64,000 nucleotides of DNA from contig CAXKVV010000040.1 of the NCBI GenBank assembly GCA_964058805.1, positions 682,001 to 746,000 of the forward strand, in the 5' to 3' direction. The number at the start of each line of letters is the position of its first letter. Within the stretch, counting starts at the first letter, position 1. Under the pieces are notes generated by a model, which was not told where the DNA came from, did no database searches, and saw nothing but the letters and a program-made list of their open reading frames with translations. This stretch comes from Schoenoplectus triqueter. Its lineage: Eukaryota > Streptophyta > Magnoliopsida > Poales > Cyperaceae. A program made the translations under genes and the position numbers. Positions 35,759 to 46,934 of this stretch are shown in pieces.

Positions 35759-37614
35759 CTCATATTTTATCTTTGTTAACTTTCGTTTGTGAAATCATCC
35801 TTAAATTATTTTGTTACTGTATCTAGAAATTAAAATATATATGTTTCAAGTTAGTTACAGGTATTATAACATCAAAACGATTTTTGTGTCTATTCCCAAA
35901 TTCCTAAACAGAACCACCAAATATGATTAGGGTCAACAAGACACATTGCCAAAATCCAATATCTCATCAGATTTAGTAAATAAAAATTTGGCATACCCAG
36001 TAACATTTCAATACTAGAACCCATCGACACAGGTTTCAGCAAAAGTCAAGGCAGAAAACCCAAGGCAACTAGTACCAACAAAACCAGTACAACCCAGTAA
36101 ATCAGGGACTAGCAACCCAGTTCAGAAACAAGAGTCAAAACAAAACCGATGGTTTAATAACAGAAAAAAAAATCATTCAACATTACTAGCAAGTAGAACA
36201 GACCATGTGCAAAACCCCACAAGTGATGCAACAACGAAATCCATAGGTTATTTTCAGTCCCCTCCTAACCAGTTTCAAACCCAACATCAAATGGCCAGCA
36301 CAGAGAATCAAATCAACAAGCTAGCATTTTACCCGAACACAAACCCCACAGTCCTTAACAATATAGTTGATATTAGACCAATTATCAGAACCGAATGTCC
36401 CAAACTCACAGTGATTACACAAAATCAGCACAGTGCAACCAAAATTCGGCACAGGCCCACACGGGCTAAGGTAGAGTAAAGAAGAAGATTACCGATTCTG
36501 GTTTATTTTATTTTTTTTGGACACAAGGCAACGGCAAGAGGCAAAAGAGTTGCTCGGTTTAGCGACTAAGAGGAGGCAAGGCCAGTATAGCTCACTGGCC
36601 CGAGGTGGGGCTTTGGTCCATCGATGCCGGTGGAGGCAGCGACATGGGAAATGACGAGCAGTGGCCAAGGCGAAGCCGAGGAGGGCATGAGTTTCGAAGA
36701 AGGAAGGTAGGTGTGAGATGGAGCAGTGCTGTCGTGCGGAAGCTCTTGTCTGAGCACGCTCAAGCTCGTCGTCATTCGAGTCGAGCAAGGATAGTCAATC
36801 CGATATCGATTTCTGGTTGCGCTCTGGTCGAGGGGTTTGCACTGCAACTCCAGCTTCTCCAATGGCAAGGAGAGAGGAGCAAAAGGGAGAGGAAAAATGG
36901 GTTTGAAGAGGGATAACGAGATGTGCAGGATGTGGTAAAGAAATCAAAGAGAGGGAGAGTTCTCTCTCTCAGTTTGGAAGAAATAAAAGGAAATGAGGGA
37001 GACAGGGAAGTGACGGAAGGTGAGGGAAAGGAAATGGGTCATTTCACGGGGAGAAAATAAATGTGTCTCGGGCAGAGGAGAAGAAAAATGAGGGTGGGGT
37101 GAGGGCTCTCGGGAAAAAGAGGAATATAGAGGAGAGAGAAAATAAGTTCAATCTCGATGTTTTGTGATTGAAATCCATATGGACCATTACTTGATAATTA
37201 AATTTTTTTTGAACATTCAAATTAATCAATTCATTCATTATGATAATAATTTAATTTTTTGATTTGTCTTATCGAATGCTTTAATTATTCCAAATATTCA
37301 AATTCGTTAACTAAATGTCTCTTAATCGACTATAAGTGAATGAACGATAATTAATTATAAATTGAATTCATTTTCATTAATTTGAGTCCTTTAATTATAT
37401 CACTTAATTATGATTTTAAATTATTCATATTTTAATAAATTCTAATTTGATCTTTGGCAATTTCCTGACTATCCATTTTAAATTTCTAAAAGTTCCTATT
37501 TTTAATTGTGTATATTACATGACATTTTATTTATTTAAGTTTATTTATTATTATTATTATTTTTTTAAAGAAAAATATTTTATTCCTTTCGAATTTGCAG
37601 GGTTTCACAAAAAG

Positions 37615-38219
37615 TGTTATAAGTAGACAAATTCAAGCATTTGAGACAAAAAGAGATCATAGAAGAGTACAAAGTTTAATTTAAGGAGTTGAGGGTTATG
37701 ATGCTAAGGGAAAATCCCAACTTAGATGATTTCTATTTTATGAAAAAAAATATTGGAGGTTTAAAAGAAGAGATTAAGATATTGGTTGCAGCTTACAATA
37801 TCACATCTTTAATTGAGGCTTACAAAACAGCAGCCAAGCAAGAAAAAAATTATGATGATTTTTGTAAGAAACCTAAACATTCAATTAACCCCACTAGTGT
37901 TGAAGAATTGAACCATGATTTTCAGCTTGTGAAGTAATTTCCAAACAATTTTAAACCTCAACATTTCAGTCCTAGGTTTTTCAATTATGCCCCTATGAAA
38001 CTTAAAAATCTTTGTTACAAATGCAAAGAACAATGGACCCAGGGACATCAATGCAAAATTAAAGGATGCCTCAATGCTATGAAGATGGAGAAAGAACAAA
38101 AACTACAAAAGAATATCGTAGGAAGTAAAGAAAGTGATGAGGATGAAGAACTATTAGCAGATTTACAAGAATTGAATCAGAATTTTGATCTGAATGTAAT
38201 GGCTGATCAAACACCTTGA
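37615..38219 (+). pseudogene. Gag, C-terminal half with zinc knuckle
   Basis: Continues the gag cut by the solo LTR. 37,660-37,937 reads FKELRVMMLRENPNLDDFYF, LKEEIKILVAAYNITSLIEA and YKTAAKQEKNYDDF. 37,995-38,219 reads LKNLCYKCKEQWTQGHQCK, a CX2C...HX(n)C zinc-knuckle-like motif of the kind seen before the protease in some Gypsy gags, followed by an acidic tail (KESDEDEELLADLQELNQNF). It stops 30 bases before the 3' LTR, so no pol follows. Confidence 0.8.
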
Positions 38220-38249
38220 GGTCAAGGTGACTTTTGAAGGAATGAGGTA

Positions 38250-38694
38250 TGTCAGGTACGTAAATTAAAGAAGTTATGTGACGGGCTTTAGAATGCTTTT
38301 GTTGTTAAATACCTGGGCTTGGATAAGTTTTTGTATAGAAGAAACCCAACTAGTTGATGATGTATAATTTTGAGCTGCCATGTGTAGAAAAAGCTTATAG
38401 AAGCAACCAGCCGGTCACATCCCTTTCTCTCTCTCTATATTTTTTGTAAACTGAAATGAAAATCAAGAAATGAATGAAAATGAATTTTCTCTCTTAATTT
38501 ACGTATCTTCTTTTTTACTTCCCTTTACTGATTCCATCTCTCTTATCTCTTCTTATTTTCTATTCTTCTCACTTTATTACTCTTTTACCAGTAAATTTCT
38601 CTCTTCTCTTTCTTCTTCTCTAAATTCCCTTATTACTTATATTAGTATCTATCTTTTCTCTAAATTCATGTACTAGTTGAACTGGTATGTGACA
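38250..38694 (+). repeat. 3' LTR of the gag-only element
   Basis: 445 bases, TGTCAGGTACG...GTGACA. A purine-rich GAAGGAATGAGG stretch (38,236-38,247) just before it is the likely polypurine tract. Confidence 0.9.
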
Positions 38695-38699
38695 CTCTG

Positions 38700-39829
38700 C
38701 ACTGGGCGGAGACCGCAAAGCTGAGATTTTGGGTAGAGACAGAGAAGAGGGAGTCTGGATGACTGGGTGGCAGCGACGGAGAGTCGGAAAAGAGTAAGAG
38801 GCGATTGATTGAATATGAATCGATAATTTTGATAATTTAGATATGATATACAAATCGGAGAACTGGACAACAATAGAACACAAGAAGCCCATCTGAAATT
38901 CAATTTACTTGGGAGATCGATCATCGGTGTATAAATTTCAGTTTTATGGGGATATTTAATATAACATAAATCATACTCATTTTGCCGAGAACAAACAAAA
39001 CATGTGATATATTTATTTTTATTTGATTATTTTTATTAAGAAAAATATATTTAACATCGTGCATAATGAAATAATTTGCAAGGATGTCAAAATATGAAGT
39101 TCCGTAGAGAAAATTTTTCTTCATCAACTTTGTTATCTATTATTTTGAGTTTTATTTTTTTTATTTTTAATATATAAAATATTATTATTTTAATAGTTTT
39201 TTTATTAAATAAAAATATTTATTAAATTATTAATTTTTTATTTAGTACCGATTAGTTAATGAGTTTGAACCCGACAATCTGATAATTGCCATCTAATCAA
39301 AATCTTGCATCTGTTCTTCTTGGTAGTTTAGGTTGTACTATTGAGGTTATAGTGTTGTGTATGAATGTATGATGAAGTTGTAATGTTTTGTTACGTTAGT
39401 TTCGAATAGAGTGAAAAAAATATTTTGGCAAAAACGCAAAGTCAACAGATAATATATATACATCTATTTAAATTTTGAATGCTCTTACTTGTTTTGCTTT
39501 TCTTGACTAGTTTATACCTATTCTACCATTCTTTTACATTTTCTATGAGAAAGAGCTTTAAGTCGATAAAATAAAAGAAATCGCATATTATTAAGTCGAA
39601 ATATTTAAGACGCGACTTGATGTAAACTTTCCAGTACACTGTACACCACTAGGGTCGTCATTTTGTGTTGCAGCGATTTTAGTATTTTTTTTTTTTACAC
39701 GCACAAAACAAGACGAGTCCAAAGCAGCTCAGATTTTGTAAGAGATTTTTAGGAGTTTGGCCGGCTCCATTCAAATAAACCTACATGCTGCTGATACTTC
39801 GTATTTTCTTGGAGTCCGTTCCGTAAATT
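38700..39829. other. AT-rich spacer
   Basis: Right flank of the gag-only element. The first 100 bases are more GC-rich, then AT-rich. No coding, RNA gene or mobile element was recognised. Confidence 0.5.
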
Positions 39830-40120
39830 AAGGATAATTTTGGATGAGCGATAATTTAAAAAAAAATAATAGAATAATATTATATAAAATAATAAAAGAA
39901 TGATATTTTTACTTTTCGGAAGAGTAATTTGATAATTATTAATTAGAATAGTGAAACTATTGATAATTATGATATTAAAAATAATGATGATAATAATAAC
40001 ATAATAACAATAATAATAATATAATTATAATCATAGTGTACTAATATAATATAATAATAATCATAATAATAATAAATAAATAGTATAATCATAATGTAAA
40101 TAAATAATAAACACTATTCT
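39830..40120. mobile_element. Truncated inverted copy of the TTA-core foldback element
   Basis: CTTTTCGGAAGAGTAATTTGA, then ATAATTATGATA and AATGATGATAATAATAA match the reverse complement of 30,530-30,640 in order. One end and most of the core are missing. Confidence 0.55.
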
Positions 40121-40140
40121 ACAATAGCTAAACTGGTATT

Positions 40141-41548
40141 TGATGTGGTTTCTACACACAAGTAATAAATCTCTAGTTATTACTCGGTTCGGTTGCAAGT
40201 GTACAACCTAGTCGAGCAGTACTTAAGGTTCGTCTCCACAGGGACAATTCGAAATATAAAATCTGACCTAACAATCTAATTTAGTAAAAGAATGAATAAA
40301 TGAATTGGTTTGTTCGTTCATAAGGTTCGTTTGAGGTAATTAAACTAAAGTCTTAAGGTAAAATCTGGGTTTTTGACAGATACGAGAAATTAGGGTTCAT
40401 AGGGGTTAATATCCACTAATGACATGATTAATTGATTATCGAATTTGTTCTTTTAATTATGAAGGCACAGTTTGAAATGTTGGTACAAAGGGATATCTCT
40501 ATGTTTATACCATCCTTAAATTACAATACCCGTTACCTCTCGGTATGGTTATCCTAATCTAAGGTCATTAAGTTCTACTGTCCTAATTAATCTAGAAAAC
40601 CGTTCGTCACCTCTCGGTACTTGGTACAATTCCCTAAACAATTAGGTCAAGCCCGTATAGGACGTGCGTCACCTCTCGGTACTTAGTCTATCTAATACCC
40701 TATTCTTTATGGTCAGGACTAAATATTCAACCTCTCGATTGAAAATACCGAATCCTAGGGTTTCATGTGATTTCGATTAAGTCTTCACATTCAATTGAAA
40801 TAAAGAATAGATCATAAAATAAACAAGAACATATGCGGTAAAAATATCAACTAATCATGCCAAGAGTTTCAATTACATCCCTAATCTACCCTAGAAGAAT
40901 CCTTAGCCGATCATGGCTAAGGCACAAATGAAATTCAGAAATTAAAAGAGTTCAAAAGCATAGAAAATAATTAAACCAGTTGATCAATCCAATCTCTTCT
41001 TCTTTACTCTTTTTCTCTCATTTTCTCCTTTCTATTCTTCTTCTCCTCTCTCCAAAACTCTCAAAGAAACTGAAAAACTCCTCTCAGATCTGTCCTAGGG
41101 CAGTTTTTCCTCTTTGGAGGCGTTCTCCTCTCTTTAAAATCGAATCTGGAGCCTTCTGGGGCGAAGGGATGCTTTCAGGGGCGAAACAGAACCGCTCTTT
41201 ACGGCCCGAAAAGAAAAGATTTTGACCCAAAAAATTCACGCGGTTTCTTGACAGAGAGCTCTTTTCGACCCGAAAAGATAACTTTTTGGGTCAAAAGGTG
41301 GTTCATGCAGTTTTTCTCCAGCAAGATCTTCGTTGTTCTAGTTGCGCCTAGCTTACTCCATCTTCATCCAAATATTCCCAAAATGCTCCAAAAGTCCTGA
41401 AATCAAAGAAACCATGACAATATCTCGAACTTTGTGCAATATCCAAACTAAATCAACTAATTGAACTAAAATATGCATAAAAAGGGTAAAATGGTATAGT
41501 TTTAGATACCAAATCCTATCAGAATATATATGTGATTTTGACTTATCA
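40141..41548 (-). repeat. Athila 3' LTR
   Basis: 1,408 bases, matching 52,196-53,603 end to end with about eight single-base differences. Contains four GTTACCTCTCGGTA/GTCACCTCTCGGTACTT-type pieces near 40,532-40,683. Confidence 0.97.
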
Positions 41549-43204
41549 AACTCCCCCAAGCTTAAATCTTGCTTGCCCTCAAGCAAGTTTTAAACCTAGA
41601 CAAAAGGACGGTCTCTAAACTAACCTAGTCTAAAATAAATCCTAACCTATATGCTAAAGATCATGGGTTTATCTGAAAAAGAGTTGATAAATCTTAAGAC
41701 AAATATTTTCAAATTTGTTCGGCCATTATACAAATTTCTGGGAAAAGCCTTGGGAATTTCTGTTATTTCCGATTTCACACATGACGTTTTACTCAAGGAT
41801 ATTTATATTAGACACAAACTTTTAATGTTATGCTCTAAAATCTTTCCTAGATGATATACACCTAAATTTTTCCTTCCCCTCACAAATGAAATGAAATCTA
41901 GGAAATCTACAAGAAAAAGAAAAAAATACAATGATAATCCTGAACCTCGCGCGTGTTTTTTTTTTATATAGCTAAAAAACTTTATTGAGAAACCCTTAAT
42001 GCGCACATGAGGCTGTCTCGTGCTATATTGGGGTTAGGGAGTTCCATAGGCCGCCTTAGCACACTTGAGACTTAAAGTGACTTTATTCGAATCATTATTT
42101 TTTTTTTCATTTGCGAATGACATGGCATGTGTACTCTTAACCGTGGTGCTTCCTAGTAAATTTGGACCTTCTAATGATTTATATATATATATTCAGATCC
42201 TTCTGATTTTAATAAAAGATTTTTCAAAAGCACCGGTCGACACCCGCCATAATCACTCTTGTCAGTTAAAATTTTCCATTTAAGTAGTCAAACACATTGG
42301 ATTTCGAAGATTTGATAAAAATTTGTGGGAGGACGTCAATTTCTAGGCACTTATCATTCAAGAAACTTCTCAAAGCATTTTTTTTCAGTTTAGTTTTTCA
42401 TTCACCATGTGTTACGTTAGAAAAATTTGTATATTCCCTAATCAATTTCCCAAATTTCCGATAAGGCTACTCCTTTGCCCGTATTTTTCTTAAGATTTTT
42501 CAAAACTTTTTACAAAACTACCCACTAAAATTTAAATATGAAAATAAAGAAACTAAATACAATCCTAAATGCATGCAGATACAATTTCAATCCCCCCCAA
42601 GCTTAAACAAAGCAGTGGCCTCACTGCTGGAAATAAAAATAAAAGAGAGGGAAAGAGATAACTCACAATGTGCCGATGATGCAAGCCATTGTGAGACCAA
42701 GTAGAGTGTCCGACCAATTCTTCTCATCTATTCCAGCGAGGGGGTGAGTGTTGGTGATGATCGGCCTATAGGGAGGTGTGGGAGTTGGGTGGTTGTGATG
42801 ATCTGGCAGGGGCGGCGAGAGGCGAGGTCGGCAGCGTGGTGGACGGCGTTGTGGCGGCCGGTCTAGCGACGTGGGGTGAGAGGCGGCGGGTTGCTGGTGT
42901 GAGGCGCGGGCGCGGTGCGGAAGAGGCGGCTGTGCGCCGAGCGGTGCGGAAGGGGCGGCGGGTTGGTGGTGCGGTTTTTAGTTGGTGGTGCGGAAGTGGC
43001 AGAGGAGATGGGGTGCGGTTTGAAAGAGGGGAGGTGAAGGGTTACGGTTTTGAAAGAGGGGAGATGAAGGGAAAGAGACCAAGTTATGTTCTATTAAAAT
43101 TTTGGGCACCTCTTTTCCACCCGAAAACTTAAGTTTTTGACCCAAAAACTCTGCTCTGGTTTCTCTGGTTTCTCTGTGTTGCTCTTTTCCACCCAAAAAC
43201 TTAT

Positions 43205-43278
43205 CTTTTTGACTCAAAAACTGTGCTCTGGTTCCCCTCTTCTTTTTGACTCAAAAACTGTGCTCTGGTTCCCCTCTT
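43205..43278. repeat. 37-bp tandem duplication
   Basis: The unit CTTTTTGACTCAAAAACTGT followed by GCTCTGGTTCCCCTCTT occurs twice without a gap, at 43,205-43,241 and 43,242-43,278. A diverged third unit lies just before it. Confidence 0.85.
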
Positions 43279-43799
43279 CAAAAACTATGCCACCTCGAGA
43301 TATAACCTTACTACAGACCAGGTTAATCCCTTCAGAGGGGCTTGAGGTGAGTCTACTACAGAACGACTCGACCTCCGTTGATCTAGAAGATAAACCTACT
43401 ACAGAACGGTTAAATCTTAACTAGTCAACAACCAATCACACAAAATACAACTCGAAGCACTGAGCCGGTTGATCTTGAGGTTGGTGAATCAGGAGAAGGG
43501 TGGATATGGCCCACGTGTTTCTTCTCACCGATCTTCTAGATCATGAATTCGAAGCACTAAGCTGATTCATAAACTTAGGAAACACAGTTACACACAATGT
43601 CAAACCTGAAGCGCTGAGCCAGCTTAACATTGAGGTATGTGTTAGTGAAGGAACCTACCTACAGAACGGTTCACATTCACTGTTTTGTGGATGAATCTAC
43701 TACAGAACGATTCAATCTCACGATCTCGGGAAATGAACCAGAAGACAAACTTATCGACGGATGAGTTCAGTCTTGCTAGCTCAAATGATCATGAATTAC

Positions 43800-44360
43800 T
43801 TGTTCATGACACCGAGTCATTAAGATGTCACTTCTCTCGGACATCGTAATGTTCATATCTCTTGGAGTCGACATATCTCTCCATGTTGATGTCGCAGCTT
43901 TGGTCATTCTTCAGTGAGCGTCAAGATGTTCTTGTCTCGACTAATCATTCTACATGTTGCATTACTTGTGCAAAATCGCTATGTTGCCATACACCCCTTG
44001 TGTGAGCGTATTTAGTCATGAGTTACTTGCTCATGGTGATGAGTCATTAAGATGTCACCTCTCTCGGACATCGTAATGTTCTTCTTCCTCAAAGTCGACA
44101 TATATCTCCATGTTGATGTCGCAGCTCTGGTTATTCTTCATCAAGCGTCAAGATGTTCCTGTCTCGACATATCTACTCATGTTGCTATCGAAGCCTTAGT
44201 CATTCTACGTCAAGATGTTCTTGTCTCGACTTATCTTCTCATGTTGCTATCGAAAGCCTCTGTTATTCTACGTCAAGATGTTCTTGTCTTGACTAATCGT
44301 TCTAAATGTTATATCATGTGTGCAAAAATCCTCATGTTGCTCCACACCCCTTTGTGTAAG
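43800..44360. repeat. Compound tandem repeat in the Athila interior
   Basis: Two large units (about 43,800-44,030 and 44,034-44,360) share GAGTCATTAAGATGTCAC and CTCTCGGACATCGTAATGTT. Inside the second, a piece starting CGTCAAGATGTTC is repeated at 44,146, 44,208 and 44,271, with 62- and 63-base spacing. The long open frame at 44,052-44,528 runs through it and is not taken as a gene. Confidence 0.8.
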
Positions 44361-44448
44361 CATATTTGTTCATCTCCAAAAAGCTTGTTACATAATATCC
44401 TCCATTATTATCTCTATTATAAAGATGAATTTATTTATATTTATTTTT

Positions 44449-44479
<31 letters not shown>

Positions 44480-46403
44480 TTTTTATTATTATATTTTTTT
44501 TATTTTTAAGCTCTATTTATTTCTATAGAAAATTATTTACAAAAATAATAGGAAAAAGGTTAGCTACTAACTAGAATTTTATTTATATTTTTGGGATTTT
44601 ATAATAGCTAAAATAGTAGAATTTTATTTTTGTTATTTCTAAGCTCTATTTATTTTGTAGAAAATCACTTACAAAAATAATAGAAAATAAAATGGCTATG
44701 ATGATTTTTATTTGTATTTTTAAAATATTTATAATAGCCAAAGTAATAGAATTTTATTATTATATTTCAAAACATTATTCATTATGTAGAAATTATTTAC
44801 AAATCAAAAAGATGATTAGCTATATTATTTTTTTTATTTTTTTATTTTTATTTTTAGGATCTATAATAACTAAAAAGAAATCATTATTAATATTCTATCC
44901 TATTTATTATAGTTTTTTTTTATTATATTTTTATTATTTCTATTTATTATCTATAGAAAAATATAAGATTTTTTTTTATTATCATCATTATTTGAAAATA
45001 GCCATAAGGGATGAAATTCATTATATTCTTTATTACAACTATTATTTTTATTGCATTTTATCCATCAAAATATTTTTATTGTATATTTGTATAGAAATAA
45101 CAAAAGAAATGCAATTCATTTTATTATAAAACTTTATTATCATTCTTTATTATAGAAGAAAATGCATTTACTATCTATTACCATGGTTGTATATATTTTT
45201 GTATATTTTGTGCTATTTATTTTTATTATTCTTTTTTTACAGAAAATATTAACATAATCTCTATTATTGTTTATTTTTTATTTATTAAAGAATAGAGCTA
45301 ATATCATTATTTATTATTGCATATTACTATTGTCATTATTATTTCATGAAAAATCACTAAAAAAATCAGTAAAATATATCTAACTATTATTCATGATTTT
45401 TATTTGAATTTTTGGGATTTTTATAGTATTTAAAATGACAAGTCAAAGCTAAGTCAAATATATCAATATATGTAATATCTTTTGCTTTTAAATTGTTTCA
45501 ACATGATTATATTTTTTAAAATTGGAATATTATTATATAGAAAAATAGTATGAAAAATAAGGAAATTTTAGAAATAAATTTGGGTTAATTTGGGGTTTAG
45601 GAAAGCCTCCAAATGATTTATTCACTATTTATTATTTTCATTTCTGTTATTAATCGGCTATTGGACCTAATTATCTGGGCCGAATTCATTTTCTCCTTTA
45701 TTTTCTCTTTATTTTTCCGAATTGAGCCTATTTCATTTTTATTTTCACAGTTGGGCCAGATATTGGGCTCTTTTGAGTTTAGTCGAACTTAGCCCCTTTC
45801 TTGCCCTCTGGGCCGACAATACGGATCCTCCTTTTTCTCTTTTTTTTTTCGCATCCGTCGGATGCCTTCAAGATCCGTGCCGAGTGTTCATGATTTACTC
45901 CATATTCTTTTCGAGTTTCTCTATACAAGAACGCCGTTAGTTTGTTTCAAGATTAATGTAAGTGCGTCAAGATTTGTGTTTTCATTTCAATAGTTGCGCC
46001 AGGTAATCTCTTCGACTCCTTTCTTCACCGTGCTTTGAGATCTGCGCAAAAGGGGTATCGCCGGTGATCGGAGATGCCGATGGCAGATCAGACCATGAGG
46101 TTAGCATCGCCTTGGTACCCACATACTCGTGACAGTTCCATATTGTAAATCCGTACGGTGAAGACATGGCGTCACCTGTACCGTTTCTGTGCTTCGGTAC
46201 TAATCTGGTACCGACTGTGCTTTCATCAGTGAATTGGTGAATTGAACCCGCGTTGGTACTAAATTCCAGTCTTGTGATGCTATCTCTACTTATTAACTTC
46301 ACCAATTCGTTGCTTCTTACCAGAATTCTTGGAATTTTGCTGCGGCGAGCTTTGACAAATGCCGATCAATTAAATCATTTTCCTTTGCACCTGCATTCAT
46401 CTC

Positions 46404-46934
46404 GGCCTAAAGGCTCGCCAAACTTTCAGTTTGGGCCAGTGGCTCACAAGATATGCCAACACTTCTCTGTACCATCCCCTACTTAATGTTCAAACAGTTT
46501 AGTTTGAAAATATCGATAAAATCAGTAAAGGAGAAACTATGATGAAATCAAGCATTGATTTACACTCTTAATCCTGGCAGTTCTTATTGATCAACCTTGC
46601 ATTTACCTCGGCCTAAAGGCTCACCAAGAAAACTTGGGCCAGTGGCTCACGAGGCATGCTAAGGGCCATCCTATGCTAATGCTTGTGTAATTCCCGATCG
46701 GCACAATGTAAATCAAGAAATCAGTAAAACAGTGAAATTTGTGATATCAAGATGTTATCTCAAATCCTGTAACATTCCTTGATGGATTTTATAACAGAAA
46801 GTAAATCCAATTGCTATAATTATGAAAAAAATGTTTGTATTAATACTTGAACTCAAAAGAAACAAAAATTGAGTAACAAGATGATCGGTTCAGGCCTAAA
46901 GGCTCACCAAACTGCTTGTTTGGGCCAGTGGCTC
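46404..46934. repeat. Threefold stem-loop module GGCCTAAAGGCTC...GGCCAGTGGCTC
   Basis: Copies at 46,404-46,445, 46,610-46,647 and 46,893-46,934 share GGCCTAAAGGCTC, CCAA, TTGGGCCAGTGGCTC. Between the constant ends the sequence differs but always pairs: CCAAACT-TTC-AGTTTGG, CCAAG-AAAA-CTTGG and CCAAAC-TGCTT-GTTTGG. The constant ends can each form a 3-bp hairpin (GCC-TAAA-GGC and GCC-AGT-GGC). Confidence 0.75.

Larger units (their letters stand above)
32635..37609. mobile_element. Solo LTR of about 5 kb (TGTCACACCCC...GGGTTTCACA)
   Basis: Starts TGTCACACCCC at 32,635, ends GGGTTTCACA at 37,609 and is flanked by AAAAG (32,630-32,634 and 37,610-37,614), so it is a complete unit of 4,975 bases with TG...CA ends. 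It has no second LTR, no primer site and no gag or pol, which is what unequal recombination between two LTRs leaves. The interior has tandem AT-rich arrays, a CA-rich stretch (36.0-36.45 kb) and a purine-rich stretch (36.5-37.1 kb). A second copy fills 1-4.9 kb. LTRs of this size are known in Tat/Ogre and Athila-like Gypsy lineages; the family is inferred. A large non-autonomous element with the same ends is the alternative. Confidence 0.75.
31282..38694 (+). mobile_element. Gag-only LTR retrotransposon, interrupted by a solo LTR
   Basis: The 5' LTR 31,282-31,694 and 3' LTR 38,250-38,694 both start TGTCAGGTACGTA and end GTATGTGACA. The 5-bp duplication CTCTG flanks it (31,277-31,281 and 38,695-38,699). 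The primer-binding site TTGGTATCAGAG (initiator Met tRNA type) begins at about 31,698. Internal coding is gag only; no protease, reverse transcriptase or integrase was found, so it is non-autonomous. Without the nested solo LTR (4,975 bp plus 5 bp) it would be about 2.4 kb. The LTRs differ by an indel of about 28 bases and many substitutions, so the insertion is old. Confidence 0.9.

Noticed and set aside
42776..43132. 118-codon Gly/Arg/Val-rich open frame in the Athila interior
   Set aside because: Driven by a G-rich local composition inside non-coding retroelement sequence; no domain recognised.
44052..44528. 158-codon open frame
   Set aside because: Runs through a tandem repeat and then an AT-rich tract; a by-product of repeat units without stops in that frame.
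44692..45129. 145-codon Ile/Phe/Tyr-rich open frame resembling a membrane protein
   Set aside because: Low-complexity AT-rich sequence gives hydrophobic codons by composition; no start context or family.
45982..46305. 107-codon minus-strand open frame in the Athila element, considered as an env-like remnant
   Set aside because: No signal peptide, membrane segment or known similarity; too short.
46404..46934. Threefold stem-loop module considered as tRNA genes
   Set aside because: Three hairpins in a row, but total length is about 40 bases, with no acceptor stem, A/B boxes or anticodon arm of tRNA size.
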